Positions 9,980 to 21,499 of a stretch of 64,000 bases of DNA are shown piece after piece. Source of the DNA: Boswellia sacra (taxonomy: Eukaryota; Streptophyta; Magnoliopsida; Sapindales; Burseraceae); assembly GCA_013180625.2 (NCBI GenBank), contig SNVD02013637.1:17887-81886 (forward strand). The letters are read 5' to 3'. The notes under the pieces are model-generated. The model saw nothing but the letters and a program-made list of their open reading frames with translations. It was not told the origin of the DNA and ran no database searches. Made by a program: the position numbers and the translations under genes. Position 1 is the first letter of the stretch. Every line of letters begins with the position of its first letter.

Positions 9980-12900
9980 ACCCAGGTCGCCTCCAAATGA
10001 GCCCGCCCAATTCTATCTCGCCCATCTGCTGAAGCAAGAAATCCCAAACGCCCCACTAACACCCAACCTGCCCGACTGCTCAATGACTTCGGATATCATC
10101 CCGAGTATCATACATACGCTTGGGACTGCAATAGTGGCCTCTCTCTCTCTCTCTCTCTCTCACTCTCTCTACAAATACACCCGAATGTGCCTGGCCTCTA
10201 GAGCGAGCGTCAGCTCGGCCACGTTTTGCACACTCAAGCCTTGTCAGAGTCGAGGCTCGCTCTGCCCTAGTTTAACTGAGTTCCTCTCTGTCTGCTGGCA
10301 GGCTCATTTGCAACCATCTCGCCAGTGGAGCTTGTGCCCCGGCACTGACTTGCTGGCGACCTGGGCACCATCAGACGCTACCTAGAGTTCTAGAGATATC
10401 TCTCTGTCGTGAGTTACCGGATGAATTGATATCTAGTGCAGTCACAAATATATCTAGCCTCGTTTGTGTGGGCCCCGCTGATTGGGTGTGACGCATAAGT
10501 GAACTATAGCTGACATGAGACTAGGGTAGCCACCTGATGCAGTGTCCACAAGCGCTGACGAATACGAACTGGAAATAATGCTAGTTTGACTGAGGTCCTC
10601 ATACAGCTATACTCTTATAGATATACCCACACACTGAAAGATGATGGTGCCATGCATGACACAGGGTCCGAGGTTAGTTTTATGCACCTGTCACTGCAAT
10701 GTTAACAGATAGATTGTGCTTGGTAGCAGGTTGCTACTAGCAGGTTGCAAAAGTTTCCCACCGCAGATGGAAGCATTTAATCGACTCCAACAGCTGATCG
10801 GAGGTGTCGAGCTTCCGGTATGTATGCGCTAACTCGGAATCATGTCAGTCATTCTAACATCTCATTCTACTCTATTTTAGTATACTTAGAGGTTAGAATG
10901 CAGAATTGCGCCTCACTCCTTCGATGCGCACAAGACACTTTCACCTCGAGACGGGCCCATGCATCTCCTCTATGAGCACAGCAATCGAAACGACTTTCGA
11001 TGATCATTCATCAATCGAGGTATCTCTTTTTCTGACATTAAGCTCAATCAGTTGGACTTCTAGGACGAGGCGAATTTCATTCTGATATCGAGATACACGG
11101 TCTAGAGTCCTGCAAAGGCCAGTGAGTCGAGTCAAAATGCAAAAACATCGAGCCATCCTACCTTAAACCTAGCTCATGATTTTCAGATTGGTTGCCATAA
11201 CGAATCACTTAATAAATGGTGACAATGTTCGCAGTAGCTATCGACCACAGTGTTAATTTAAGCATTTCATAATCCAGATCGTGCTCTCACTGTAGTCAAA
11301 CTCGAAATGGTTCCAATGATTTGAGTGGTGGAATAGCTCATACAGCTTGGCTCTTTTCTCCTACACTTTTCTCTCGGTTAAAATAGCCTCGTTCAAAGTC
11401 TGATGGAAGACCCCGAACCATTCTGACTATTCCGAACCCCTACTTTGAATGTCCGTAGAACGAGGCTGGGTCGTAGCAGACCCCTCATTAGCCATCATTG
11501 AAGTGGGGCGCCATATTATCCGACCCTAGATCGCCGGTGCTGGTACAATTACCCTCGCAGATCTCTTCATGTTTCTAATCTGAAAAGAACCTGTCAACCT
11601 TGTTCAAGAGATGTGAGCACTGCTCAACAAGTTCTCGGTCAGCATGATCGACTGACACCAAGCCTATAGTTTGGTCAAGTCTTTGTCGAGCGTAGAATGA
11701 CACCAAGTTGTCAGACCATTGATTAGACGTCGGTATAGATTCATATGAGGTCGGCACAAAATGGTTCTCACCATTGTTTTACACAGATCTATTCGACATG
11801 ATGGATGAGTGTCATCGAACAAGTCTAGGTGATTGCGGATTCTGTTCATGTTCGCTATATCACTGAGAACCCGACAAACAACTCACACTCGATACCGTTG
11901 ACCGATAGCCTGATCGTTGTCTAGAGGATTTCATGCTTTCCTCAGGTTGCCGCCAACTTCTGTTTATTACACTCAGACATCAGCTACCATTTGCAATGCA
12001 ACTAGGTATTACTTTAGTGAGTTGAATCATCGTCTATCACCAGACCGATCGATGATGGGCATCAAAACTTTTTAACAAGCTTAGCATCATCAATACTCTG
12101 ACCTGCTCAATCCAAACAACTGTCTCGCTAGCGTCGGGGTTTGCATCAGGGCTCGGGCAAACCAAGATGCAAAGGCTGCACTAACTGAAGCTTTTGCTGA
12201 GCTAGTTCGAATCCTCTTGGCGCTCACTTGCAAGCAGCTTGCAAAGCGCAGCCCTGCCGCTCCTCTCCCAGAGAAGGGACCATAGCATAATTCAAGCCTC
12301 AAGTGAGCATTCCTCAAGACTTGGACGCTTTGAAAGGATGCAGCCGCCATTGAGCATATCATGCTCGACTTGCTCGCAGTCCTGGCCACTCGACCGCTTG
12401 CAACGGCACTGATTAACATGCACAAGCTTTTACAATGGAGTTTGCCGAGTGTGGCTTCGGACTGACTCGAGTCGAGCGGAGCTCTAGTTGAGTCTCAGTC
12501 GCAGTTATGCCGCACTGTGCGCCGACTCACCTCCACATTTGACTTGTTCTCGGCTCGAGCTTGCTGCAAAGATGCGACGCATCCTTGCACTTGCTGAGAC
12601 TAGATTGGTACCGTCGACTGTAACGACTCAGAGCCTAACTGATACGCTGCCTCAAGCTCGCCAGCCGGTGAATGCAGTCGACGCTCAAGCAGTGCTCAGC
12701 CTTACACGTTACGCAAACTTAGCCGTAGCAGTATCCCGAGCCGCTCCTGCAATGGACGTGGTCTTCGACGTGGTTGTGGTCGTAGTCGCTGACTCAAGAA
12801 GCGCATAGGTAGGAGCCGGGATAAAGTTGCGAGCATCTTGAGTCGCGAAGATTGGAGTTGGTTGTCGTCCATCGCAAACGGGACTTCCACGACTACAATT

Positions 12901-13563
12901 GTGGATGCGCACAGAGTTGTCTCGGCCAACAAGACTATGCGAAGAGAGGTCTCTCGTTCACATCGTGCCCGATGCCCTCGCCCATTCTGGATCACGCATC
13001 CATGAGCTATGGACGAGTCTCAGGGATCGTCCAATAAGTTAGTGCAGAGACTGAAATTGGTGCAAACTCAAGCGAACAGCTAGACACGCACGGTTACGGG
13101 CACAGACAGGCACACACACACGCACGCACACACCTCACATGCAGCTCGGGTCGCCAATGGGATGCACACACTAGACCAAGAAATTATCCAGCAGTGTGTG
13201 TGCGTCTGGCTGCGTGTCTCTCTACCAGGCTCAGCCTAACGTGTTTGTCTGTGTGCATGTCTGTATCTGCCTGAGTGACGTTAGCTTTTCTGTTCGCTGC
13301 ACATTTCGAATTGAAGCGATAATAAAAATAATAATAAAAAAAGTAAGCAGATATTCTCCTCCTGACAACCTGATCTATTTTACTCACCATCTTGCTGGCC
13401 TCAGGACATCAAAAATTTCGCCGCTATTCACCCAAAAACACCCACTTGCCCATATTTCTCTGTAACGAAGATGAATTTCACACCCACACATTCAGCGTTA
13501 CTCACATCATCCGCACCTCCAACGCAAGCAACACAAACCGATTGAACATCGATATCGAGCTAG

Positions 13564-13607
<44 letters not shown>

Positions 13608-13716
13608 AGTACATACACACAGAGACACACAGAGACACACACACACTCACTCACACACAAACTCACAGAGATAAAACAATATTTTTCGCCACCTACCTTC
13701 TAGCCCACTGTTATGG
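9980..13716. other. Gene-poor region upstream of the BICRA-like gene
   Basis: 3.7 kb of mixed composition with no ORF that shows a domain. It has a CT run at 10140-10160 and CA/CT microsatellites just before the BICRA-like start. It may hold 5'UTR exons and regulatory DNA of the BICRA-like gene. A GTTCGAATCC string at 12205-12214 is tRNA-like only in that box. Confidence 0.4.
13564..13671. repeat. (CT)n(CA)n compound microsatellite
   Basis: A CT run of about 13 units passes straight into a CA run, then degenerate CACA/GACACA repeats. It lies 45 bp before the BICRA-like start codon, so it is probably transcribed as part of the 5'UTR. Confidence 0.85.
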
Positions 13717-15519
13717 ATGATGGACCAAAATCGCTGTCTTTTAGATGTCATTGATAATCCACAACTGTTGCAATCGTTCCTCGAGAGCGAGACTACTGCT
13801 GAAGTGCCAGCAGCATCGAACAACAACAGTAGCACCAATAATGTGAGCAATCATGCACTCGCAACAAATTTTGTTGCATCCACAACTTCTACAGATGCAA
13901 TCACCACAACTTCAGATGCACCCAGCGAGAGCAAATCTTATCAAAATTTACCCACCACACCCTTTATCGACTACAACTCCCTCAAGGATGCCAACATCTC
14001 CCAGAGCCATTCAGATAATGTTAAAGAGCACTCTCAACAATCAGACCCATTAGAAAATACAGTCTCGACGCCATCCACCGCAAACAATGCGTCCGACCTT
14101 TATCGAACTGACGCAGCAAGGCATAATGTTGACGATTCGAGTCCACTCGTTGATCCAGTAGTGTCAGTTTTAGACTCGATTATAAAAGAGACTGTGGCAG
14201 AAACAAGCCCTTCCACAAACCAATATGAGTACTCAGAGGATCCTCATCTTGATAGGCCGGCGAATGATGGGAAATCGTCATGCGCCAATCCAATTAGTTA
14301 CAGCACAAATGATGCTGCATCTTGCTCACATGATCCAATCATATCAAACGACAGAACTACGGACCATAGCTCCTCTCCAGCTTTGGATGCTACTCCCAGT
14401 TACTCTGGTATCGTAGTTGGTGATGTGAATGGCCTGAACGATGCCAATAACAACAGCACATCGAGTAGTGATAATGGCTCTAACGAGCTTCAGGTTGATG
14501 AGTTTTATCCGCAGAATCTGCAACCAAGTGTGGTGACACCAGAAATAAGACAGACAAAAATCGATCAGTCGACTCCCACGCAGTCTGATTCTACCTTGCA
14601 ACTCATCTCACATGAGAACTCCTCTAGTACTTCAACGCAGTCGATTGACCCAAATATCATTGAGCCATCCCTCAGCCAAGAATCAACTTTGCCTCTAGAC
14701 GATCACAACTCACAAAATAATGCAAATCACCCAGAACAAGAACTCAAAGATCATCAACATCCGTTTCAGCCATCAACACAGCCAATGTCACAGTCAGAAC
14801 CTCAGACTCAAAAACAAGAGCCAAACTCACAACAGGAAATAAAATCTGTTCCACAAACACTCACGGAAACCCCTCATGAACGCCCACAGTCAACGAGTGT
14901 TGATAACAAAACTGAGCAAATTCAATCATCGGAGATCAAACCAGAGACACCAAGTAAAACTACCACAGCCAAGACTCCAAAAACAAGCAACAAGAATTCA
15001 GAACCAAAACCTAAGCGGAATACTACAAGGGCTAAGAAAACGAAAACTACAACTGCTCCAACTGCATCTATTCAATCACCGATGACGCCAACAACAGCAA
15101 GTAAGCCCATGCCAACCCAGTTCGTGATGAATCAAGGACAACAACAAATAATATTTCAGAATAACAACGGTATCCGTCAACCTGCAATGCTCGCTCCATC
15201 ATCGATGGTGCAGCCCATGGTTGCAGGTGCAATGCCCCAGCCGCAGCGGGTTATTCAGATACAAACCGCGAATGGCCCGATGTATTTTGCGATCGCCCCA
15301 GGGCCAGCTGCGTCGATAGGAAATAGCAACGGTATGATGCCTCAAACGCAACCAGGAATGCAATCTCAACAATTCTCATCACAACAACTATGTTTTCAGC
15401 CCAATAATACAATGATTGTCACCCGACCACAAATATCACAAGCGATGTCGCCTATCAACACCCAAAGATTGCCAAACCTTACTAACCAACAGCAACAGCC
15501 ACAACAGCAACAACAACAG

Positions 15520-15554
<35 letters not shown>

Positions 15555-16650
15555 CGCGAATCAACAGATCCACCAACAGATACAATCACCTCAGACAAAT
15601 CAACAAATTTCCAACGGCAACATGATGGTCACTGGCACTCAAATCATGCAGTCGCCACAACAGCAGCGACTTGGTTCTCCTATGATGTCTACCCAGACCA
15701 TTGCAATATCTAACCAGCAAAATCCTCATCAGCAGCAACATGTGATGCTACCCTCTTCTCAACCGATGATGATGCCTAGGATGAGTAATCAAATTTTACT
15801 GAATCGACCAATGGGTAACTCTACGCAGATACTTCCAGGACAGCAACAATTCATCCAGATTTTAACTCCCAACGGACCAATGCTACTCGCATTGCCTCAA
15901 CAACCTACTCAACCCCAACCAGTTAATAACACAATGATTGATTACAGCAGCCAAGTTCAGCAAGGTCAATCAAGGCCGATGCAACAAATGTCCATGAGTC
16001 AGCCTAACATGTCGGAAAGTCCGAGCACCGCTACACCACCGAAGCAAGCTGTGGGGAACTCTGCTAAGGATGCTCCCAATTCAAAATCCGGTCTCGATCT
16101 CGGAGATCTTCTCATGGATTGTGGTATCATACCTGACGAGAAGACAGCCTCCCAATCTTCCAGCAGTATAAAATCGTCTCAATCTCCTTCTCTCTCTCAG
16201 ATAAGCTCACCCATGCCAAACCTACCCCAAACCAACTCCCCTTTGCCAAACTCTGAGCAGAACTCCTTTCCCTCGAACCACCAGAACTCACAACCTATGC
16301 CCAGCTACGGTCAGTACCAAGGCCAACCTGTTCGCATAACTCTCGGTCCCGATGGCCAAATGATTATGCAACCCGCGGTCTATGGTACTATTCGACCTAC
16401 CATGACAGGTGCTATCGGGCAATCTCCCCAAATGAACATGATAGCTTCAAACAGCCTAATTCCCTCTCATTCTCCTATGATGACCATGAGCACTACTACC
16501 CCATCAATTCAAAGTACAATTCAACAACCGTCCACTCCTGCTGATAATAAGAAGACGAATGCAAAAGGCAAGACAACAACTGCTAAGAGAAGTAGATCTA
16601 AGAAGTCTGACATCGATAAGTTTCCTCAACTCAAGACACCTAAATTGACA

Positions 16651-16685
<35 letters not shown>

Positions 16686-18193
16686 GAAACCGACAGTTGT
16701 AGTTCCAATGAGCTACATTGTTGGAGAGCAGGGTAAAGTTATGACATCATGCTCAGATATAAAACCGAATGTTGCTCAGATACCTAGCGGTCAGCAAGTA
16801 TCGCTAGCGAAGTTTGTGACCCCAGTTATGCAGTCATCCTCTGTAACAAATAACATGATGCAATCCGGTGTGACTCAGCAAGCTAATATAATAGCTCCAG
16901 CTCCCGCAACTGTTATCGGCCAAAGTCAACCGCAAATTATAAGCCCCGCCCAATACAACGCCCAAATCATACAGAACTCTAGTAATAGTATTAATACCCT
17001 ATCTTTTCAACAATCACATCCTCAGCAACACAACTCAATAACAGCAAACCCATCAACGACAAGCACTTCATCTCATCTTAGTTCATCAGGTAATGTCACA
17101 TTGAGTCTTTCGAAGAGTCATATACAAAACAGAACAGTCGAGTCCAATCCTCACATTAGTTCATCATTGATGCCCACCATATCCTTAACGGTAGATAACT
17201 CAAAATTGGACCAGAACGGAGTAAAAACGACCACTGGTCCGATACAAACTCAAAGTATCAAAGGGTTGATACACAACGTCGGCGGTATAACAACCACACT
17301 TGTTCTACGCCCTACCCAAGCCCAATTGCATCACAATCAGAGCATTCAAACACAAGCTCAGCTCCAACAGCAGCTGCAGCAACAATTAGCGCGCCAAAGG
17401 GAGCTTAGGATTCAGGGAATCTTAAATCAGTTAAATGCTGATCAGAATGCAGCATTGCATCCTCAAACGAAGCAAGCTTTTATATCCCTAGAGGATGCGT
17501 GTAAGAGGTTGCTTAGGTACCACGTTTTCGACACTGAGACCGTGTCTGAAGATAAGATTAAGAAAGGTAAGGATGTTTTAAAGAACGAAGATTTCACTTG
17601 TCATCATATTCCTCAGACGTATCGACTAACCATTTCATTCTGATTCATTCATTATATCACATCAGTTGATGAGATATTCGAGGCTGCCGTTCAATCTCTA
17701 CTATCCAGGAAACAAGCCATATATGACAAATTCAGATTCTCAATACTCAAGCAAAGTATGGTAAGTATACCTAACTTCCGTATCATCTTTGTCAATACAA
17801 ACAAAAGTGACTAATCTTCAGAATATTGATCGCATATTCAATCTTCTACAGAAAACTGTGCCATCAAGTGAAGAGGTCATGTTAGATCAAGTGTTCGTTA
17901 ATGACGAGTTAGCTTACCTCAAAAAAGAGAGGGAGCTTTTCCGAGAATATGAAGCTCACCTTGAGAGCATATCAATGGAGCAAGCTAGGGACTTTACAAG
18001 AACTGGTTCGACTGAACCTGATTCATTCGGTCGAAACTCTCTCAACCAAGATGATCAGAACAATGCTACTCACTCAAGGGACGTAGACGACTGGCTGATT
18101 AATGATAAGTGGGGCGATTCGCGGTACCCCTCTGTCCCGGATAGCGAAGCGGCAACTGCTATTGAGTCTATACTCAACGAACAAATTAATTAA
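13717..18193 (+). CDS. BICRA/GLTSCR1-like subunit of the ncBAF chromatin remodeller (three exons)
   Basis: Exons 13717-17566, 17666-17760 and 17822-18193 join in phase across 99-bp and 61-bp introns (donors GTAAGG and GTAAGT) and encode 1,438 residues. The N-terminal 1,200 residues are low-complexity (Ser/Thr/Asn/Gln), with polyglutamine at about 592-611 and 979-990 and a short motif LDLGDLLMDCGII near 793. The conserved GLTSCR1 domain begins near residue 1229 (NQLNADQNAALHPQTKQAFISLEDACKRLLRYHVF written in two blocks) and continues through the splice as SEDKIKKVDEIFEAAVQSL. Its last part, EEVMLDQVFVNDELAYLKKE, is on exon 3. Only the spliced form keeps the domain whole, which supports the introns. 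BICRA proteins bind BRD9 and the SWI/SNF ATPase in the non-canonical BAF complex in the nucleus. An out-of-frame ATG at 13713 overlaps the chosen start. The gene is convergent with SF3B4. Confidence 0.9.
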
Positions 18194-18281
18194 AGTGATA
18201 TAACAGAGCTCGATAAGAGTTCGATTAGTTTAGTCATTACCTAGGATTGTAAATTTACTTGGTCAGATTCAGGGGGAAATG

Positions 18282-18287
18282 AATAAA
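18282..18287 (+). terminator. AATAAA polyadenylation signal of the BICRA-like gene
   Basis: AATAAA lies 89 bp after the BICRA-like stop and 23 bp before the SF3B4 stop on the other strand. Cleavage would fall at or inside the end of SF3B4, so the two transcripts probably overlap. Confidence 0.65.
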
Positions 18288-18309
18288 AAGTTTCTTAGAA
18301 CGAAACTGC

Positions 18310-18945
18310 TCAAACTGGCGGGAACCTATGTGTTTCTTGTAGTAGCATTTTGTTCTTTTGTGCAAGAAGACGCTCAACCATGGTGCCATGTTTCTCCCCT
18401 TTTCCGTCCTTCTTGAAAGCATAGTTAACTGAGATCGGTCTATTGCTGAAATATTGTCCGTTCATGGCCTCGATGGCAGCGTCGGAGGCTTCAAAAGAAG
18501 CATAGTTGATGAAGGCGTAGCAGCGTGGGCTATTTGTGCTGAAGTCACGCATTATCTTAGGAGTTTGTAAGATTGAACCAAAGGCGGCGAATGTATCGTA
18601 TAATAGCTTTTCGTCTACTTCGGGATCGAGATTTCCGATGAATATATTCGCACCAATATCCTGATTCTTTTGATTTGCAGAGGCTTTGTTTGCACGGATG
18701 GGTTTTCCAAACAGCTTTACCATGTTCATGACTTTCATGGCATAGTCAGCATCAGTCTCACTCGCGAACTCCACGAAACCATAACCTTGATGGTTACCAG
18801 TTATCCTATCTTTTGGCATATGAACGTTAACGACAGGCCCAGCTTGTGTGAATAACTCCCAGAGAATCGCCTCTGAGCACTGATCATCAAGGCCACCAAC
18901 GTAGAGTGTAGCATCCTGATTCCGTTCGTTGATTCTAGCTGCCAT
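18310..18945 (-). CDS. SF3B4: Splicing factor 3B subunit 4, lacking the proline-rich tail
   Basis: A 211-residue intronless protein with two RRMs. RRM1 (about 12-90) has [11 protein letters not shown] and [25 protein letters not shown]2 (about 99-178) has [21 protein letters not shown] and [22 protein letters not shown]. The linker [11 protein letters not shown] and the post-RRM segment [18 protein letters not shown] are typical of SF3B4 and separate it from other two-RRM proteins. SF3B4 is part of the SF3b module of U2 snRNP and contacts pre-mRNA upstream of the branch site. The usual Pro/Gly-rich C-terminal half (about 200 residues in vertebrates) is missing: the frame stops soon after RRM2 with no good donor nearby and only 116 bp before the convergent BICRA-like stop. 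Confidence 0.95.
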   Translation of the reverse strand: MAARINERNQDATLYVGGLDDQCSEAILWELFTQAGPVVNVHMPKDRITGNHQGYGFVEFASETDADYAMKVMNMVKLFGKPIRANKASANQKNQDIGANIFIGNLDPEVDEKLLYDTFAAFGSILQTPKIMRDFSTNSPRCYAFINYASFEASDAAIEAMNGQYFSNRPISVNYAFKKDGKGEKHGTMVERLLAQKNKMLLQETHRFPPV

Positions 18946-19268
18946 GTTGAGAATTCCTAGAGTATCTAAATTCTTTTAATAAATTATTACAGATCATCTG
19001 TACCCCATAATAACATCTCGATGATGAACGAAGTTCAATTATTTCCTCTGCATTTATAAGTTTCGAGTCTATCGATTAGAGATAATTCTTGCGAACCGAT
19101 CCACGAGGTAATGTTGACTACGATCAAGCTGATGTGCGCTCCAGCGACAAAATTCTTTCGACCAGTCGAGTGGTAACATCACGTCTGCTTCCGAGCAAAT
19201 ATTTGCCAGATACTCTGCTAGTTGATTTGCCCAATTTTTTGTAGTGTATTCTCTTTCATACTATTCCC
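18946..19268. promoter_or_regulatory. Probable bidirectional promoter between SF3B4 and the PGS1 transcript
   Basis: 323 bp separate the two start codons that point away from each other. The DNA is AT-rich with no TATA box at the expected places. Shared promoter use is inferred from the layout only. Confidence 0.45.
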
Positions 19269-19469
19269 ATGATCATGCCAGCCATACCAAAGAACAATCT
19301 GAAAGAACGCATGGCCAAACTGGGCTACAATCCAAACTTGATGAAAATTGTTCCCCCAGTGTTAGATAACTCTACGATTTTGGTCACAAAGAAAGAAACG
19401 GTCGCTGAATTCAACCCCCCGGAAATATCAAATCTTGATGAGTGGAGTGACTTCGACGAAGAAGACTGA
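19269..19469 (+). CDS. Small acidic-tailed protein upstream of PGS1, unrecognised
   Basis: A 66-codon frame starting ATG ATC ATG. The product has a basic first half (KNNLKERMAKLGYNPNLMK), a middle PPV..STILVTKKET and an acidic end (NLDEWSDFDEED). I do not recognise it. It stops 36 bp before the PGS1 start codon in the same direction with no splice consensus between, so it may share a transcript with PGS1. It may be a genuine small protein, a peptide on a dicistronic mRNA, or an upstream ORF that lowers PGS1 translation. The KERMAKLGYN segment and acidic end look protein-like rather than random. Confidence 0.45.
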   Translation: MIMPAIPKNNLKERMAKLGYNPNLMKIVPPVLDNSTILVTKKETVAEFNPPEISNLDEWSDFDEED

Positions 19470-19505
19470 ACTTGATCCGACTTCTGTCTCTTCGCTGTGT
19501 ATTCA

Positions 19506-20762
19506 ATGGAACTAACGAAGACCTTCCAGCAAATCAAGGCCTATGCCATCAAGCATAACATACCTCTAATACCTTTTCGCGCAAAAAATGTATCACTTAT
19601 TCAAGAGCCTAGCGCTTTCTTCGAATCGCTTCTGACTCGAACTCTGGATGCTGAACAAAGGATTTCTCTGAGTGCATTGTATATCGGCAGTGAGCTCAAA
19701 GAAAGAGCTTTAGTTAACGCATTATGTGATAACCTAAACCAGAATACAAAACTCGACGTCAACATTGCTCTAGATGCGCATCGTGCAAATCGTTATGACT
19801 CACATAAGAACTCATCACTTACTGTACTGAAAGATGTTCTCGCTTATGAATCGGTAAATCTGAATCTTGTCCATACGTATCCGCCAACTAACTTATTCCA
19901 AAAGTTTTTGAGTAGGTTCAACAAGTGGAATGAGCTCAATTCTACGTATCACTCCAAGTTTATGATCTTCGACGACGATGTGATCTTGACAGGCGCAAAT
20001 CTGAGCAGTATCTATTTCGAACAACGTCAAGATCGCTACATGACAGTGCGTAACAACAAACTCCTTAGTGACTATCTATGTGGATTCCTTGTCGCGCTTG
20101 ATAGATCCCCAAAATCACTCAAACAAACAATCACCACATACAATTCTGATTTTCAGGACAGGATGAAATTCTTCAGACAAGGCGAAGATAGTGACAGCTA
20201 CATCTTGCCCTTATTTCAACATGGGCCATCAGGGCTATATGCTTGTGATGAACTCCTATTGTTCCTCAAGCGCATCCTTCCTCGTGATGCAAAAATTCAT
20301 ATGTCCTCTGGTTATTTCAACCCACGGATAGATTTGAGCTTTACTTCGGTTTTGAGTCCATCAGAAGAAGCAAATGGTTTCTACAATGGTGCCGGACTGT
20401 TAAAGCATGTGCCTAGACTCTATACATCTTTGATGCAGGATTATGCTGAAAACTACCCAGAGAGCGAATTGAACTTATTCGATAGGAATGGTTGGTCGTA
20501 TCACGCCAAGGGTATCTGGTTCGATGGCTTGTCTGATCTCACACTACATATCATCGGTTCCTCAAACTACAATTGGCGCTCATCTGATAGAGACTTCGAG
20601 CTACAATTCTTGATTATAACCAGAAGTCAAGAACTAACTCAACTTCTCCAAAAAGAGCGTGAAACTCTCTGGGCCCAATCACGACGTTTAGGGGCGGGCG
20701 ACATAGCAAATCTGAATCCATTTTACAAAATTTCGGCAAGAATACTAAAAAGTTTATTATGA
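19506..20762 (+). CDS. PGS1: CDP-diacylglycerol--glycerol-3-phosphate 3-phosphatidyltransferase
   Basis: A 418-residue intronless member of the phospholipase D superfamily. The start used is the ATG at 19506 (MELTKTFQQ); the frame also opens from a GTG at 19497, which is unlikely to be used. Two HKD-type motifs are visible: HSKFMIFDDDVILTGANLS near residue 150 and YHAKGIWFDG with GSSNYNWRSSDRD near residue 332. Other PGS1 features are ISLSALYIGS, QDRYMTVRNN and SSGYFNP. PGS1 makes phosphatidylglycerol-phosphate from CDP-diacylglycerol and glycerol-3-phosphate, the first committed step to cardiolipin, in mitochondria. The N-terminus is short for a presequence, so an upstream exon is possible. 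Its stop codon overlaps the end of the convergent PIP-box gene. Confidence 0.92.
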   Translation: MELTKTFQQIKAYAIKHNIPLIPFRAKNVSLIQEPSAFFESLLTRTLDAEQRISLSALYIGSELKERALVNALCDNLNQNTKLDVNIALDAHRANRYDSHKNSSLTVLKDVLAYESVNLNLVHTYPPTNLFQKFLSRFNKWNELNSTYHSKFMIFDDDVILTGANLSSIYFEQRQDRYMTVRNNKLLSDYLCGFLVALDRSPKSLKQTITTYNSDFQDRMKFFRQGEDSDSYILPLFQHGPSGLYACDELLLFLKRILPRDAKIHMSSGYFNPRIDLSFTSVLSPSEEANGFYNGAGLLKHVPRLYTSLMQDYAENYPESELNLFDRNGWSYHAKGIWFDGLSDLTLHIIGSSNYNWRSSDRDFELQFLIITRSQELTQLLQKERETLWAQSRRLGAGDIANLNPFYKISARILKSLL

Positions 20763-21125
20763 CTTGTTAAAGAATGAGGTTATCTTCGACTGACACTTAG
20801 CTTGCTTCTTTTTTGGCTCGAGCTTGGGTTCCGCTTGTGGGGGTAAAGACCTCTTCCGTTCATTGGATGTGGAATGCTGCTCATGTCTTTGCTCTTTAGT
20901 TTGATCTTGTTTGTGTTCTACTTTCTGAGATCGATCCGACTCGTTCTGTTCTCGTGTCGAACTAAGGTGGTCAGATCCTTGAGGGACAATACTCAACAGC
21001 TTGCGAGGCAATCGCTGGCCCTCCAAATTGACTCTCACCAGAGGCTCATATTCTCTCAAGGGCTGTGTGTTTTCATAGGTTGTGTCGAATAGAGTTTCAA
21101 ATAGATTCATTCTATTCTCTGTCAT
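20757..21125 (-). CDS. Small protein with a C-terminal PCNA-interacting (PIP) box
   Basis: A 122-residue single-exon frame. The N-terminal 50 residues look folded or motif-rich (RMNLFETLFDTTYENTQPL). The middle is very polar (Gln, Glu, Lys, Ser). The C-terminus, KKKQAKCQSKITSFFNKS, contains a canonical PIP box QxxIxxFF (Q112, I115, F118, F119) behind a basic stretch. PIP boxes at this position dock replication and repair proteins on PCNA in the nucleus. I cannot name the family: polymerase delta accessory subunits, CDK inhibitors and RNase H2 subunits share this end, but the N-terminus does not match them clearly. It lacks the TD of a CRL4-Cdt2 degron (TS here). The last two codons overlap the end of PGS1 on the other strand by 6 bp. 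Confidence 0.65.
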   Translation of the reverse strand: MTENRMNLFETLFDTTYENTQPLREYEPLVRVNLEGQRLPRKLLSIVPQGSDHLSSTREQNESDRSQKVEHKQDQTKEQRHEQHSTSNERKRSLPPQAEPKLEPKKKQAKCQSKITSFFNKS

Positions 21126-21499
21126 CTTGGATATCTCTGGAATAATCTGTTTTTTATGTAGGCTATGTAATCAATCAGAGCGTCTCAAATGCCAGGGTGT
21201 TACTTTGCGCCTAAAGATAAACAAAAGGCTATGAAGGCGGCCAAATGACAAACATCAAAGCTCAAGTGATTTGCGCGCACATGGCATCGTTCCAACATAT
21301 ATTCAGATCTTAGTTATGGCGGGGATTCTACTCGATCAGTCATATTCATTACGACTCAAACCCACTATGAGACGATCAACCTTCTATTGAGTCGATGCAA
21401 CACTGGTGATAAGGCCTGAGCAGAGGCCAGTTTGGATGAGAGTTATTCTTATTTCTTCCTCACAGCAACTACATCGGATATCCTCATTATCAAAACGAG
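21126..21499. promoter_or_regulatory. Divergent intergenic region, PIP-box gene and MTCH2
   Basis: 374 bp between two start codons facing away from each other, presumably holding both promoters. No TATA box or repeat was noted. Confidence 0.4.

Noticed and set aside
12205..12214. GTTCGAATCC, a tRNA T-loop-like string
   Set aside because: The flanks do not form a T stem, and no acceptor or anticodon arm could be drawn around it.
12090..12808. Open frames 12090-12425 (-) and 12488-12808 (+)
   Set aside because: Ala/Ser/Arg-rich with no domain; both fall in gene-poor DNA and look compositional.
17567..17643. BICRA-like C-terminus ending in TYRLTISF
   Set aside because: It is intron read-through; splicing at GTAAGG restores the conserved GLTSCR1 domain.
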